Source: Acorus gramineus
Lineage: Eukaryota > Streptophyta > Magnoliopsida > Acorales > Acoraceae
Assembly: GCA_030737835.1 (NCBI GenBank)
Contig: CM060857.1
Coordinates: 9,698,797 to 9,762,796 of the forward strand
Length of the DNA: 64,000 nt
Direction: 5' to 3'
Positions 9,668 to 20,938 of the stretch are shown here, one piece after another (position 1 is the first letter of the stretch; the number at the start of each line of letters is the position of its first letter). A program made the translations under genes and the position numbers. Below the pieces are notes generated by a model. It did not search any database, was not told where the DNA came from, and was given only the letters and a program-made list of their open reading frames with translations.

Positions 9668-12492
9668 TGTTATGTTTGTGTCACTTTTGAGTGATTAAAT
9701 ATCATGTTTTTATTTCTTTTTAGAGTTCAGGCGCTTAATTTAAAAATATAACCACATATCGGTGATCCTAGTATCTGCTTTGACTTACCTGTAAATTTTC
9801 ATCGCGTTCTTACATCACTTTAAAAATTATACAGTTCCAAATGGTATCCGTGTTCAGCTATTAATGGGTTTTGGTTGGTTGTTTGATTGGGTGGGTGGTG
9901 ACTCTAGGCAAGTATCACCCCATTCTCCAACCCTTAGTTCCTAATGTCTCTATTAGAGGTGAGTATAAGGCTAAGTATAATCTCCCTCCTTACCTCATCA
10001 CACTAAGCACATTTGTACCTCTTTTGCCTCCATCTCACACTCAAAACCCTAAATTGAGTTTAATCTCTCTGTCTCTCTCCCCCTTTCATTCTCTCTAGGG
10101 CAACCACTTTTGTGTGTTATATTTTGTGGTGCAAGTGAAGATGAAGAGAAGAAAATGAAGGAAGAGTGAAAAGGATGGTGAGTATGTGTGTGAACCTTGT
10201 ATTTCCCATCACCTCCCTCTTCTTCTCCATGGCACTCTTTTGACCTCATTGTTGTTTTGGCTTATATGAGGGTGTTGATCTAGTGGTGGTTATGGTTATG
10301 CATGTGTGATGACTTGATTGCTTGTGGTGTGGTGGTGGTGGAATCCCTTGTGTGCATCATTTTCCCCTCTTCTTCTCATGGTATGTTTGTGTTTCTCCTC
10401 TGTGTCATGTAAGTATTTGTGCTTATGCTTGTGTTTATGCTTCAATGAAGTATGAGTGTTGTTATCTAGTGCTTTGGATGGTCAGCAAGGATGCATAGGT
10501 GCTGTTGTATGTGTTTTTCCCCTTTTCTTGTTGTTGGGAGTTTTGTGCTATAATATGACAGAATTCTGTCCTGAAACAATCCTCGTGAAACTAGTACTTA
10601 GAGATATATTTTTAGGATTGTGTTTCATATGATATGATAATCCATATGTCTAAATTCTATATATAAAATTTGGTATCATAATATCATATGTGTTGTAAGT
10701 TAGAATCTGATTTGCATGGACTGTTCAGATTCGCGTAGGAAATGACAAGTTTCTGGACATATTTTATTTCGTCCATGTAGAGGCCAAATCAGATTATGAT
10801 TTCTTCACGGATTATGATCCTAACATGTCAAAAAATGTGTATGATTTATTTCAGAATTATTGCATATGTATTTGGTGCTGTGGAGATTAAAGTTTAATGC
10901 TGGTTGTAGTAGATGTACCAGTTTTACTTGATTGTGTGTCAAAGAGCTATTATACATGATGTGAGAACCATCAAGAGTTAGTGTCTTCTTGAAGTTTGCT
11001 TCTATGTGTGTCAGGAGACTTCATATTTTAATTGAGCATCATTGATTGTGTTTTGCAGCTTTCGTTGACAGAACTCGCGACGATCCAAGTAACAGTGAGT
11101 GATTTGATCCACCAACTTAGGAAGCGCGTAATACACGTAGCCATGCTCCGTGTATTCTAAGAGCGCCGTAGTTATGTAGTATTCGTATAATGGACGTATT
11201 ATTAGGATTATAACTTACCATGTTAGATAACGCATACCATATATATTTATAATTTGTATTTTACGTAGACAATTTATATCCGTACCCATTACTTGTTTGT
11301 CCACCATAATACATGCATAAATAACCATATTTTTATACATCTAATGCTAGCATGATATTGTATCTTATGTATTTAATATCATTGAATATGGTATGCCATA
11401 GGAGATTCGTATATTGAATTTGCTCCATGATTAGTTAAATATGTGGTATGCTATTTATCATTAACTTTGTATGGTTCCATACTTAGCTTTGATATATTAT
11501 GGAATGTTAAAACTAAATACTTGAATACTAAACTTTGCCTATCAATTATAGGTGTGTGTAGGACCCGCCTTTGGGGTCATGCTAGGACATTATTCAGTTG
11601 TGAATATAGTTAATCTTCCCGCATCTGAGAGATGCAAATTTATGGGAATTCATGAGAATTCGATAGCGTATCGGTAATGACTAACCAATGGTGGAGGATT
11701 CATAAGGGTTATATTGTGAGTGTAGAGTGTTTCTTTTACACATCATCGTGCGTTGAAGCTGTTCAACGTTGAAGCTTTCCTGCGTGGTGTCGCCATAATG
11801 TTAGAAGGCTGCCAGGAAGAGGGCTACCAGATGATGTAGGGCGTTAGCGTATTGATTTCTCCCAAAAGTCTCTTGACATCCCTATGGCAAGAGTGAAGGC
11901 GTAGTGAGGGCAAGAGTGAGGGCACGTCATTGCATGATATTCTGTTATTATAGGTTATTCCATGTCTTGGTTGTAACTATTATTGTGCTATTGATGTAAT
12001 ATAAATGCGGTGTGTGGCTTCTTACCATTCACTGAGCTTGTAGCTCACCCCTCGTGTATTGTTTCTCCACCAGCGGCTGAGTTGATCTTGAAGGAAGAGC
12101 TCCGTGAGGTGGGATTCCAGTAGTTGTTGCAGTGTCCGGTCTTTTGGTTCTACGAGCGTGAGGCCGTCAGCATCCTCTTACCTGTATGTTATGGTATTCG
12201 TGCTTGAGGCACATGTCGTTATTTTTAGTTGATTTTGACTATAGACTTGGCTCTCACTGGACAATAATTGTGTTAATTGGATCTGAAATATTACTTTGGA
12301 TTACAGATTTATGTCATTTTACGCTTCCGCACTTTCTGATAAGCTATCTATTATTATTGCTTTGTTAAACCAGATATGTCATATGTTTGATCATCGATGT
12401 ATCCCTTGGAGTCACTATTGACCTCTTGTATTGATCACCTTATATTTTTATATATTGCTACGATCCGGGGACGGCTACTCCGGGGCATAACA
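9668..12492 (+). mobile_element. Solo LTR B of the long-LTR family (divergent member)
   Basis: Starts TGTTATGTTTGTGTCAC, ends CGGGGCATAACA, with the perfect 5-bp duplication AATTT at 9663-9667 and 12493-12497. Length is 2825 bp. It shows the family layout: a CT-rich leader (about 9980-10177) ending at a GTGAGT donor, a long intron-like stretch, a 36-bp segment (11059-11094), and a 3' part with GAGCTTGTAGCTCACCCCTCG and GCTTCCGCA blocks also present in LTR C. Unlike A, C and D, its intron-like stretch is not CpG-dense. It was inserted in the coding part of a LINE. Confidence 0.88.
11059..11094 (+). other. 36-bp splice-flanked segment in LTR B (candidate microexon)
   Basis: Preceded by TGTTTTGCAG and followed by GTGAGTGATT. 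Its sequence differs at many positions from that of LTR C, yet the length is exactly 36 bp and both splice motifs are kept. Confidence 0.55.
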
Positions 12493-12497
12493 AATTT

Positions 12498-12628
12498 CAT
12501 CTTCCGATCGGCTTCCATAGCCCCTGCAAGGATTCACACATCAGATTGAAGTCCACTGCACTTGAAAGGAGAGACCAGAGGCGTTGAGCAATGGGATAGG
12601 TCACAAATAGGTGTTCTGGGATAGTCCC
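12498..12628 (-). mobile_element. LINE middle piece (zf-RVT region)
   Basis: The minus-strand frame reads TIPEHLFVTYPIAQRLWSLL, the conserved HLF..C..A..LW region at the end of plant LINE reverse-transcriptase proteins (zf-RVT); the usual Cys is Tyr here. The frame runs through the LTR B insertion point into 9667 and below. It is separated from the upstream piece (20939-21400) by the Tat-like LTR, and about 90 codons between the two are missing. Confidence 0.75.
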
Positions 12629-12948
12629 TGTTCGGCCACGTCGTATAAATGACTCAGGCCCAAGGCGACTCACTCGCATCGCCCCGTTCGGCCACGTCGT
12701 ACAAACGACTCAGGCCCAAGGCGACTCCCTCGCATCGCCCCGTTCGGCCACATCGTACAACGACTCAAGCCCAAGGCGACTCGCTCGCATCGCCCCGTTC
12801 GGCTACGTCGTACAAACGACTCAAGCCCAAAGCGACTCGCTCGCATCGCCCCGTTCGGCTACGTCATACAAACGGCTCAAGCCCAAGACGACTCACTCGC
12901 GTCGCCTCGTTCGGCCACGTCGTACAGATGACTAAAGCCTAAGGCATC
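12629..12948. repeat. 56-bp tandem repeats (about 5.7 copies)
   Basis: Units beginning at 12629, 12685, 12741, 12796, 12852 and 12908 share CGTTCGGCCACGTCGTACAA, then ACGACTCA and GCATCGCCC. One unit is 55 bp and the last is partial. Similar words recur at 19683-19715, on the other side of LTR D. Confidence 0.92.
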
Positions 12949-14374
12949 CCAAAAACCAATCTCCGAGAGCCACGCCATCTAATAGTTCACGCTAGAGAGA
13001 TTTATGTCAACTCCCACATGGCAATGTCGCCCTTGCGGCCCGAGCCAGGGGGAAACATCTTATCCTACAGGACACCACCTTGTCATTTATACTTAAAGGA
13101 CAACATGTCACTCAAGGATACACGGCTCACCATTGACCCATATTCCATGAACCTACTCCATAGGGTAGTGCAGCACAACCGGTTCAAACATGGGGTGGCT
13201 CAAAACTAGTCCCTAAGGTTACATCGCACAGATGGTTCAAACCAATGAGACACACCCTGTGTCACGCCCCGGGCGTCCCCGGGACACGGCAAGTGTATAT
13301 ATGATATCAGCAGTCTAAACAGGAGGTCAATAACATACCATAAACAACATCAATATCACAACACAGACAACAATGAAGCTGACAGGATATATACACAAAT
13401 AGCGGAAGCTAAAAGACTGAGTCTGTAATTCAAAACATATTACAGACTCGATACATAATCAACTGTCCTGTGAGAGCCAATATATACAAAGACATCCAAA
13501 TAAAATACAACCGCGTGCCCAAGCACGGAATATAATACATACAATCCAAAAAGGGGTGCTGATAGCCTCTAAAACTCGCGGGACGTGGCGCTACTCCGCT
13601 ACTGGTGCAGTCTCTCTCGGGGAGCTCCTCCTTCAAGTCCGCCTCAGTGATAACTGGAGAAAAATAATTATGCGAGGGGTGAGCCACACGCTCAGTGAAT
13701 AGCACAACCCATGCATCACAGTTCATATTAACCACCATTAATCAGCAAAAGCCTCAAAGTGGCTGGAACAACACAAATCCGGTGGGTCGTTACATCGCCG
13801 AACCACCACACCCTCACCCTCACCCCTCAATAGGTGACATAGGATATTGGGACTTACTAAGCCGATAATCATCCATACTCAAATCAGTGGGTTGCCTCAT
13901 CGCCGACCCACTACACCCTCACCCTCACCCCTCAATAGGTGACATAGGATATTGGGACTGATAAACCGGTGGGTCGCTACATCGCCGACCCACCACACCC
14001 TCACCCTCACCCCTCAATAGGTGACATAGGATTTTGGGACTGACTAGGCTGTTAATCACCCTTGGTCCACCGATAGCCTCTCCTCCACACCGTAGCTCGC
14101 CTGGTCTACTTGTTATATATGTGTCACTTTTTGGCATGTTGGCAACCATTGGAGCCTTTTTAGCAGTTTTAAAATTTTTAGTGTTTTCGATCGGAACCGC
14201 ATAATTTTGGACTGCTAGCTATCGTCCGAGTTAGAGGACTCCGATTGAAAATCTAACTGCATATTATGTGTCCTGGTGCCATTTTAAGCCACTCATGAAA
14301 ATTTCATCGAATTCCGGCATCGTTTCCAAAAATTTCGCAGTTCCGGGGCGTATCCGGGTTTTTAAGTCGCACAC

Positions 14375-14381
14375 TATATAA
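14375..14381 (+). promoter_or_regulatory. TATA box of LTR C
   Basis: TATATAA about 265 bp from the LTR start, followed within about 30 bp by the C-rich leader (CACCCCCTACACTATTCATC). Position and sequence are conserved in LTR A. Confidence 0.7.
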
Positions 14382-14759
14382 ATGGAATCTAAATCACCCC
14401 CTACACTATTCATCATCCCTACGACCTTACTTTTCTCTCTCCCCCTCTCTCAAAAGCTCCCATTTGAGGCCCTTAAACCCATCAAAACCAAAAACCCAAA
14501 GCACGGGAAGTGTAGATCGGGTCCCGATCTACGCTCCGGTGTCTTCAAATCCGAGTTCCGACGATCCTAGCCTCCCCGACCTCCCCTTTTCGTCCTCTGA
14601 TTTGGCCCATTTCGAAGGCCAAGCTAGATCGGGGCGTGAGAAGGCCGTTGTGAAAGGTTCCGGCGCGAGGAGAGCCACCGGACGCCTCTTCCTCCCCTCG
14701 GTAAGCCTTCTTTCCCTCTTTTTCTCGCATAGATGTATGCTAGGGAGGGGATCTAGGGT

Positions 14760-15655
14760 TGGGTGGTGGTCGGAGGCGGTGGGTGGCCGTCGGGGGCAGT
14801 GGGAGGCGGTCGGAGGCCGTTGGAGGCTTTCGGGTGGTGGTGGTGGTGCTCGGGCTGGTGGGAGATGTCCTCGGGCGCAGGCAGCAGCGGCAGCGGCTCA
14901 GGCAGCGCACATGCTGGGCGCGCGCGGGCATGCGCGCGTGCGTGCGCGGGTGTGCGTGCGCGCGGCGTGCGCGCGGGTGTGCGCGGGTCTGGTGCGAGGT
15001 ACTGGTCGTGCTGGGCGCGCGGGACGGGCTGTCAATGCTGGCGTGCTCGGGCTGGGGGCCTCAGGCAGCACCGGCGGCGAGCGCAGGGGGCTGGCTGGGC
15101 GTGCGCGCGTGCGTGGGCGCGAGCGTGCGCGCGGGTGTGCGCTCGGGGGAGCTGGTCGTGCGGGTGCCGTGTGCGAGGAGCTGGAGACCAGCCAGGCGTG
15201 CGCGAGGTGGTGGCCGAGGTGCTATGCGTGCGCGAGGTGGTGGCCGAGGTGCTAGGCGTGCGCGAGGTGGTGGCCGAGGTGCTAGGCGTGCGCGAGGTGG
15301 TGGCCGAGGTGCTATGCGTGCGCGAGGTGGTGGCCGAGGTGCTAGGCGTGCGCGGGGTGGTGGCCGAGGTGCTAGGCAGTGCGCGCGGGTGCGCGCGGAG
15401 AGCGCGGCGAGACGGCAGTGGTGCGCGCGAGGCGCGGCGAGGCGGCGGAGGTGCGCGCGGGGTGCGCGCGGGAAGGTGCTGCGCGCGGGGGCCGTGCGGG
15501 GTACTCGCGGGGCGGCGCGAGGTGTTCGGGGCGCTCGGGCTACCGCGGCGGGGCGCAGTGGATGCGCGGAGCCCCGGGGTTGGTGCGGCGGCGTGTCCAA
15601 GCGGCGGGTGGTTGCCGGCCGTGCGGGTGGTTGCCGGGGGGATGTTGGGTGTTGA
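14760..15655 (+). repeat. CpG-dense block of LTR C with 30-bp tandem repeats
   Basis: A very CpG-rich stretch between the donor at 14701 and the acceptor at 15743. At 15195-15374 there are six tandem 30-bp units containing GCGCGAGGTGGTGGCCGAGG. The several long overlapping frames on both strands are composition artefacts. Confidence 0.9.
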
Positions 15656-15743
15656 TTTGGGATCTTGGGTGTTTAATTGTGTATGTTGTGTATTTTTGGG
15701 TAATTGTGGATTTATTCTAACCAGTTAATACCCTGTCTTGCAG

Positions 15744-15779
15744 ATCTCGACGGACGGTCGCGCGTCGACCCGATTTCCG
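15744..15779 (+). other. 36-bp splice-flanked segment in LTR C (candidate microexon)
   Basis: Preceded by CCTGTCTTGCAG and followed by GTGAGTGGG. It is nearly identical to the LTR A and D segments and the same length as the divergent LTR B segment. Confidence 0.6.
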
Positions 15780-17889
15780 GTGAGTGGGACAACCCAACCC
15801 AGTTTGGGAGGCGTTACATGCTTTGGGCGTGTACCGATCTCCCCTGGGGCGTATGGCTTATATTAACTGTTGCAATTATAATCCATGTAAGCATGATGTG
15901 TGTGTAGAATTGCATGCCACCCTAGATTGTGTGTTAGGGACTTGCACCCTTAGGATTGTGCATGAGCCGTGCATCCTGCCACCTCGCTATCATGCTAGGA
16001 AAGCCCGACCTGTGCATGCGTCCTATTAGTTTGATTTATTTAATTAAATGCAAACTGTATTAATTGATAGCATGCTTAGGGAATATAAGGGGGCCTTGCG
16101 AGGTTAACATTGAGACCCGGGTTAGGGTACTCCGTGTTCCTCGTTTGGTTGTCGGATGTCCTACATCGGGACCTCAGGTTACCCTCCCAAGGTCTCTATT
16201 TCCCCTTTTATGTCATATTTATTTCCCCGCATCCTGGTTATGCGCGCTGGTGGAATTCTGAGGAATTCAAGACATTAGAGTTGTAGAGATGTGCTGTCAG
16301 CGGATCCGAGTGGATCATATGCGATGGATAGGCTGTTCTGTTCCCTTCGTCGGATCCTGTTAGAGACTACCTCAGCGTTAGACAGGTTGTCCCGTGCAGG
16401 GGCTCCCATTAGTAGGCGCCTCCTGTTTTGGATAAGGACTGTGCTGAACATGGGAGTGGCCAAACGACCTACGGAGTGAGGAGAGACTATCGGTGGACCA
16501 AGGGTGACCAACAGCCTAGTCAGTCCCAAGAGCCTATGTCACCTGCTAAGGGTGAGGGTGAGGGTATGGTGGGCCGGCGATGCGACGACCCACAGGAGTA
16601 TGTATGAATGATTATCAACCCGCTAAGTCCCAACATCCTAGGTCACCTGTTGAGGGTGAGGGTGAGGGTGAGGGTATGGGGTTCGGCGATGTAACGAGCC
16701 CCCGGATTGTGATATTATGCCACTTGTGGCTTATGAATTGCTTAAATGTGGTTAATATGAACTGTATGCATGGGTTGTGCTATTCACTGAGCGTGTGGCT
16801 CACCCCTCGCATATTGTCTTTTTCAGTGATCTCTGAGGGAGGAGCTTCTCGGGCGACGACACCAGTAGAGGGTAGCGCCGCGTCCCACGAGTTTTGAGGC
16901 CATCAGCACCCTTCTTTTGTTGTATGTATATATACTCTGTGCTTGGGCACTTAGTTGGATTATGTATGGATTCTATTTGTGTATATATTTAGACATGTTG
17001 GCTCTCACAGGACTTATGATTATGTATCGAGTCTGTAGTATGTTTTGACTACAGACTCAGTCTTTTAGCTTCCGCATTTGGTGTATATATTATGTCAGCC
17101 CTGCTTTTACCTGTGTTGTCACTTTAGAGATTGTTTGTGGTTTATTGTTGGTTTCCTGTACTGATATCATATATACACTTGCCGCGTCCCGGGGACGGCC
17201 GCCCTGGGGCGTGACACTACTCCCACATTCAGCACAGTCCGAAACCAAAATCAGGAGGTGCCTACTGATGGGAGCCCTCTGTCAGGACGGCCTGTCTAAC
17301 GCTGAGGAGTCCCTACACGGATCCAACGAAGGGAACAGAACAGCCTATCCATCGCATATGATCCACTCGGATCCGCTGACACACATCTCAACAACTCTCA
17401 TGTCTTGAATTCTTCAGAATTCCACCAGCGCGCATAACCAAGATGCGGGGAACATATCTTAATATAATCGGGAAAAGAAACCTTGGGAGGGCACCATGAG
17501 GTCCCGATATAGGACATCCCGACAACCAAACAAGGAACACGGAGTACCCTAGCCCGGGTCTCAATGTTGACCTCGCAAGGCCCCTTAATATTCCCTAAGG
17601 CATGCTTTAATATTACAAGTTGCATTTAATTTAACAAATTAAACTAATAGGACGCATACATAGGCCGAGGCTTTCCTAGCATGATAGCAAGGTGACAAGA
17701 TGCATGGCTCTTACACAACCTAAGGGTGCAAGTCCCTAACATACAAGGTCTAGGGTGGCATGCATACTACATACTAATCATGCTTGCACAAATTTACAAG
17801 TCAATATATCCCTATGGTGCCCCAGGGGAGGTCGGTATACGCCCAAGTGCATATAGCGCCTCCCTACTGGGTTGGATTGTCCCACTCAC

Positions 17890-17925
17890 CGGTAACCGGG
17901 TCGTCGCGCGACCGTCCGTCAAGAT
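17890..17925 (-). other. 36-bp splice-flanked segment in LTR D (candidate microexon)
   Basis: On the minus strand it is preceded by CTGTCTTGCAG and followed by GTGAGTGGG. A few substitutions distinguish it from LTR C; the length is unchanged. Confidence 0.6.
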
Positions 17926-18003
17926 CTGCAAGACAGGGTAATCAACTCGGTGAGTAAAATACACAAATACCCCAAAAATACACTAAAAATACACAATACT
18001 CGG

Positions 18004-18545
18004 GCAAACGTACATACGGCCCGTACGCACGCGAGCCCGAGCACCCCAACTCATTCCCGAACCCCCGGGCAGCCATACGCACGGCCACCCGCACGCGCAC
18101 GCACGAATGCGCACGCACGCACGCACCCCGGCACCATCGGCGCACTGCCGCGCGCCTGCCCGCGCGCCCCGACGCACTGTCGCACGCACGCGCGCGCGCC
18201 TGCGCACACCGCGCGTCCAGCCCAGCGCACCCCCACGCGCACTGCGCGAACGCCCCAGCACGCGCACGCACGGGTCCCCAGCTCCGCGCCCAGGCGCATG
18301 CCCAGGCGCCCTGCCCCGCACCCAGGCGCAGTGCCCAGGTGCCCTGCCCACCCGCGTGCACGCTCGCGCGCGCACGCATGCGCCCGCGCGCACCCCCGCT
18401 AGCACCCCCGCTCGCGCCTGCACCCGCGCGCACTCGCGCGCACTCCCGCGCGCACGCACCCGCGTGCGTCTGCACGCCCGCTAGCGCCCGCCTGCACCCG
18501 ACTGCGCGCGCGCCTGCGCGCGCAGACGACGCCCAGCTCGCGCCC
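18004..18545 (-). repeat. CpG-dense block of LTR D
   Basis: GCGCGC / GCACGC-rich stretch between the donor at 18662 and the 36-bp segment at 17890-17925. Its sequence is not alignable by eye to the blocks of LTRs A or C although the flanks are. Long overlapping frames here are artefacts. Confidence 0.8.
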
Positions 18546-20560
18546 AAGCCATTCTAACCTCTTTTTAACCATCCCCAACCCCTCACACACTCCCTAACAT
18601 GCATGACCTTCCCAACACCCTTTTAAGCCAAGAAAACCAAGAGAAGAAGGGGAGGAGCTCACCTTGGAGGGGGAACAAAAGGGGGAGGTTCGGGGGCCCT
18701 CGACGCACCCGCGACCACCTCAACCACCACCACCACCACTCCTCGGCCTCCTCAGCCCTCCATGGCAGCAAAACAGGGGGGGAGATCCATGGAAAGGGAG
18801 CTTTAGATAGAGGAGAAACAACCACAACAACACACAAGCACCAAGATCCACCACCTCTAGCACCTCCACCTTCTCTTCTTCTCATTTAGGCAATTCAACA
18901 AACACTTGGTGGGGCTTGAAAAGGTGAAAGAGAGAGCCAAAAAAAAGGTATTCGACGAGGGGATTTGGGAGGGGAGAGAGAGAGAGGAGATATTTATCAC
19001 AAATATCTAAGGAGAAATGACTAGGTTGCCCTTCGACTAGAAATTCTGCGCAAGCTTCACTGGAACAGCCATAACTTCCCCGATACAGCTCCGAATTGCT
19101 TGATTCCAAGACCGATGGAAAGCTAAGAAGATTATCTACAACTTTCATGTTCATGGAAAGATCAGATAATCTGTCCACCTAATCAGAAATTAGAGCTAAA
19201 CATGGAACAGGGCTGCTACCAGAATTTCCATCCCCGGGGTATACTTGGAAAAATACCCATAACTTTTACTACAAGAATCCAGTTGATCTAATTCCACTTC
19301 TGTGCGAAAGCTAACTCAAAACTGGACATCTCATAATAAAATCATAATTAAACCTCTTCATCTTGGATTTTAACAAAATCAAATCAAAATACCAAATCAG
19401 GAATACATAACTTAGGAAAAAAAATTATGTACCCAAATCTTCCAACAGAGCGCTCCAAATGACACAGACACCACACCCTGAACGCCACATCAGCACACCG
19501 TTTTGATGGTTCAAGTCAAGGAAAAATATCAACCTCCACAAGGTGACTTCGTCTTAACAGTTCAAGCCCGGGGGTAATGCGTCATCTGGTGAGTGACGCC
19601 ATACAGTGGTTAAAGCCAAAACAATGACGCGTCATCTAAGGATACGCCGCCCGCAACCAACCCATATCCCCATGATTAACAAGGCTACGTCTCACAAACG
19701 ACTCAAGCCTGCTGTAAAACGTACCTCTACGGGTTAATGCCATACCGACGGCTAAAACATATGTCCAAACAAGGCCGAAGCATCGTCTTGTCAAATGGCG
19801 AACGCCAAATTTCCACAAAACCCCACCAGCCGCCAAAGTTTTATTTATGGTATGCAGGGAATGATGATCAATCACGACGGGGCTTGCACAGTCTGACACG
19901 TGTCACCACAAATATGTTTTTCCCACCCAACAGGAGGATCTCCGATCCCAGTCGGATGAAAAACAAAGGGCATTTGTAGGCGCCATTTTTCTGGGCCCGC
20001 TAACTATGCTCCACGTGCCCACGATCCAAGACCCGATTAACAAAGGTCCACAACCCAAATCACCCACTGTCCGTGAATCCGGCCCGTCAACTCATTCACA
20101 TCCAACGACGAGAAAAGATGAAGTCAAATTTAGGATCAAATCCCAACAGAAAAAATGATTTTTTGTGATTATCAATGCAGATATCTCAGAATCTCATACA
20201 AATCTCATATTATATATTTGGATTTGGAACTATCCTTGACTGATTTTCAAATCCCAACAATATATTTTCAATTATGGATCATCATTGAGGATTCCTAAAA
20301 ATTTTAACAACATATATATTAGATTTAGAGTTATCAATAATTGATTCCCAAATCCCAACAATATATGTTAGATTTGGAAACATAATTAACTGATCCCATA
20401 AAATCCAAAACAAAATATGTATATTTATCAGGGATAATCAATGACTGATGATGCAAATCCCTAAATATACATATGCTTGGTCATCTAAATCAATAATCTC
20501 TCCCCATCCGTCTGATGGGAAAGAGATCCACCATTGATTCTAGGACACCTACCAAAGTAC

Positions 20561-20568
20561 TATAAATA
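20561..20568 (+). promoter_or_regulatory. TATA box of the Tat-like LTR
   Basis: TATAAATA within AGTACTATAAATAGATAATC, followed by the leader that contains ACATCGGCTAACTGGACC. Confidence 0.6.
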
Positions 20569-20938
20569 GATAATCAATTCTCCCTAGGTGTGGGGGGAAA
20601 ACATTTTTCCATGAAATTTCTTGGTACAACATCGGCTAACTGGACCATTGGAGGACGCCGGGGACATCACCACCTTTGGTGTGAGATCTCAACACCAAAA
20701 AGAGGAACTACGTGTGACTTGATCCCTTCACAAAGGTATGTAGGCAGCCTGAGAGGTTACATCAGGTTCAGTCCAGACCTAAAATCTCGTCAATCGGTCC
20801 ACCGCAGGCCGTACTCGAGTCTCCAGAAAGTCACCCCATCCCGTTTTCACGACGCTTAAGGAGGAGGATCCCCGGCAACCTAGCAGAACCCGTCAGAGGA
20901 GAGAGAGCATATGGATCCGACTACCCGAACCCGGTACA

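Larger units (their letters stand above)
14111..17216 (+). mobile_element. Solo LTR C of the long-LTR family
   Basis: Starts TGTTATATATGTGTCAC, ends GGGGCGTGACA, with the perfect 5-bp duplication CTACT at 14106-14110 and 17217-17221. Length is 3106 bp. It contains a TATATAA box (14375-14381), a leader exon ending at the donor GTAAGC (14701), a CpG-dense intron-like block, a 36-bp segment (15744-15779) with TTGCAG and GTGAGT, and a 3' part with TGAGGGTGAGGG repeats (16550-16675). It is the most complete copy of the family here and the youngest layer of the nest, since it sits inside LTR D. Confidence 0.92.
13260..19475 (-). mobile_element. Solo LTR D of the long-LTR family, split by LTR C
   Basis: On the minus strand it starts TGTGGTGTCTG and ends GGGCGTGACA, with the perfect 5-bp duplication CCCTG at 13255-13259 and 19476-19480. 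LTR C and its duplication CTACT occupy 14111-17221. The remaining length is 3105 bp, almost the same as C. The minus-strand layout is a leader ending in a GTGAGC donor at 18662, a CpG-dense block (18004-18545), a 36-bp segment (17890-17925) and a 3' part with TAGGTGAC repeats (13800-14040). The upstream (U3) end at 18990-19475 is not similar to LTRs A and C, so D is a subfamily with a different promoter end. Confidence 0.9.
12629..20938 (+). mobile_element. Tat-like Ty3/gypsy LTR interrupted by LTR D
   Basis: Sequence on both sides of LTR D (12629-13259 and 19481-about 20938, about 2.1 kb together) lies inside a LINE. It opens with 56-bp tandem repeats. It has a TATAAATA box at 20561-20568, and after that a leader with CATCGGCTAACTGGACCATTGGAGG. 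This kind of leader, a 'taactt..gcgtcggagg' block after the TATA, is what I know from Tat/Ogre-lineage LTRs. No tRNA primer-binding site or gag follows; LINE sequence follows instead. No matching 5-bp duplication was found, so both outer boundaries are approximate. Confidence 0.5.

Noticed and set aside
12629-12948. CRISPR-like array
   Set aside because: Units are contiguous tandem repeats without spacers, and the genome is a plant nucleus.
14464-15728. Long frames of 263-321 codons in LTR C
   Set aside because: Same composition artefact; they run through the 30-bp tandem repeats and the putative splice sites.
6049-17216. Large inverted repeat suggesting one 11-kb transposon with long TIRs
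   Set aside because: The two arms are separate LTRs in opposite orientation. Each has its own perfect 5-bp duplication (GGTTA and CTACT), and the sequence between them contains other complete insertions.
17942-18590. Open frames of 100-200 codons on both strands
   Set aside because: CpG-dense block of LTR D; no domain and mutually overlapping.
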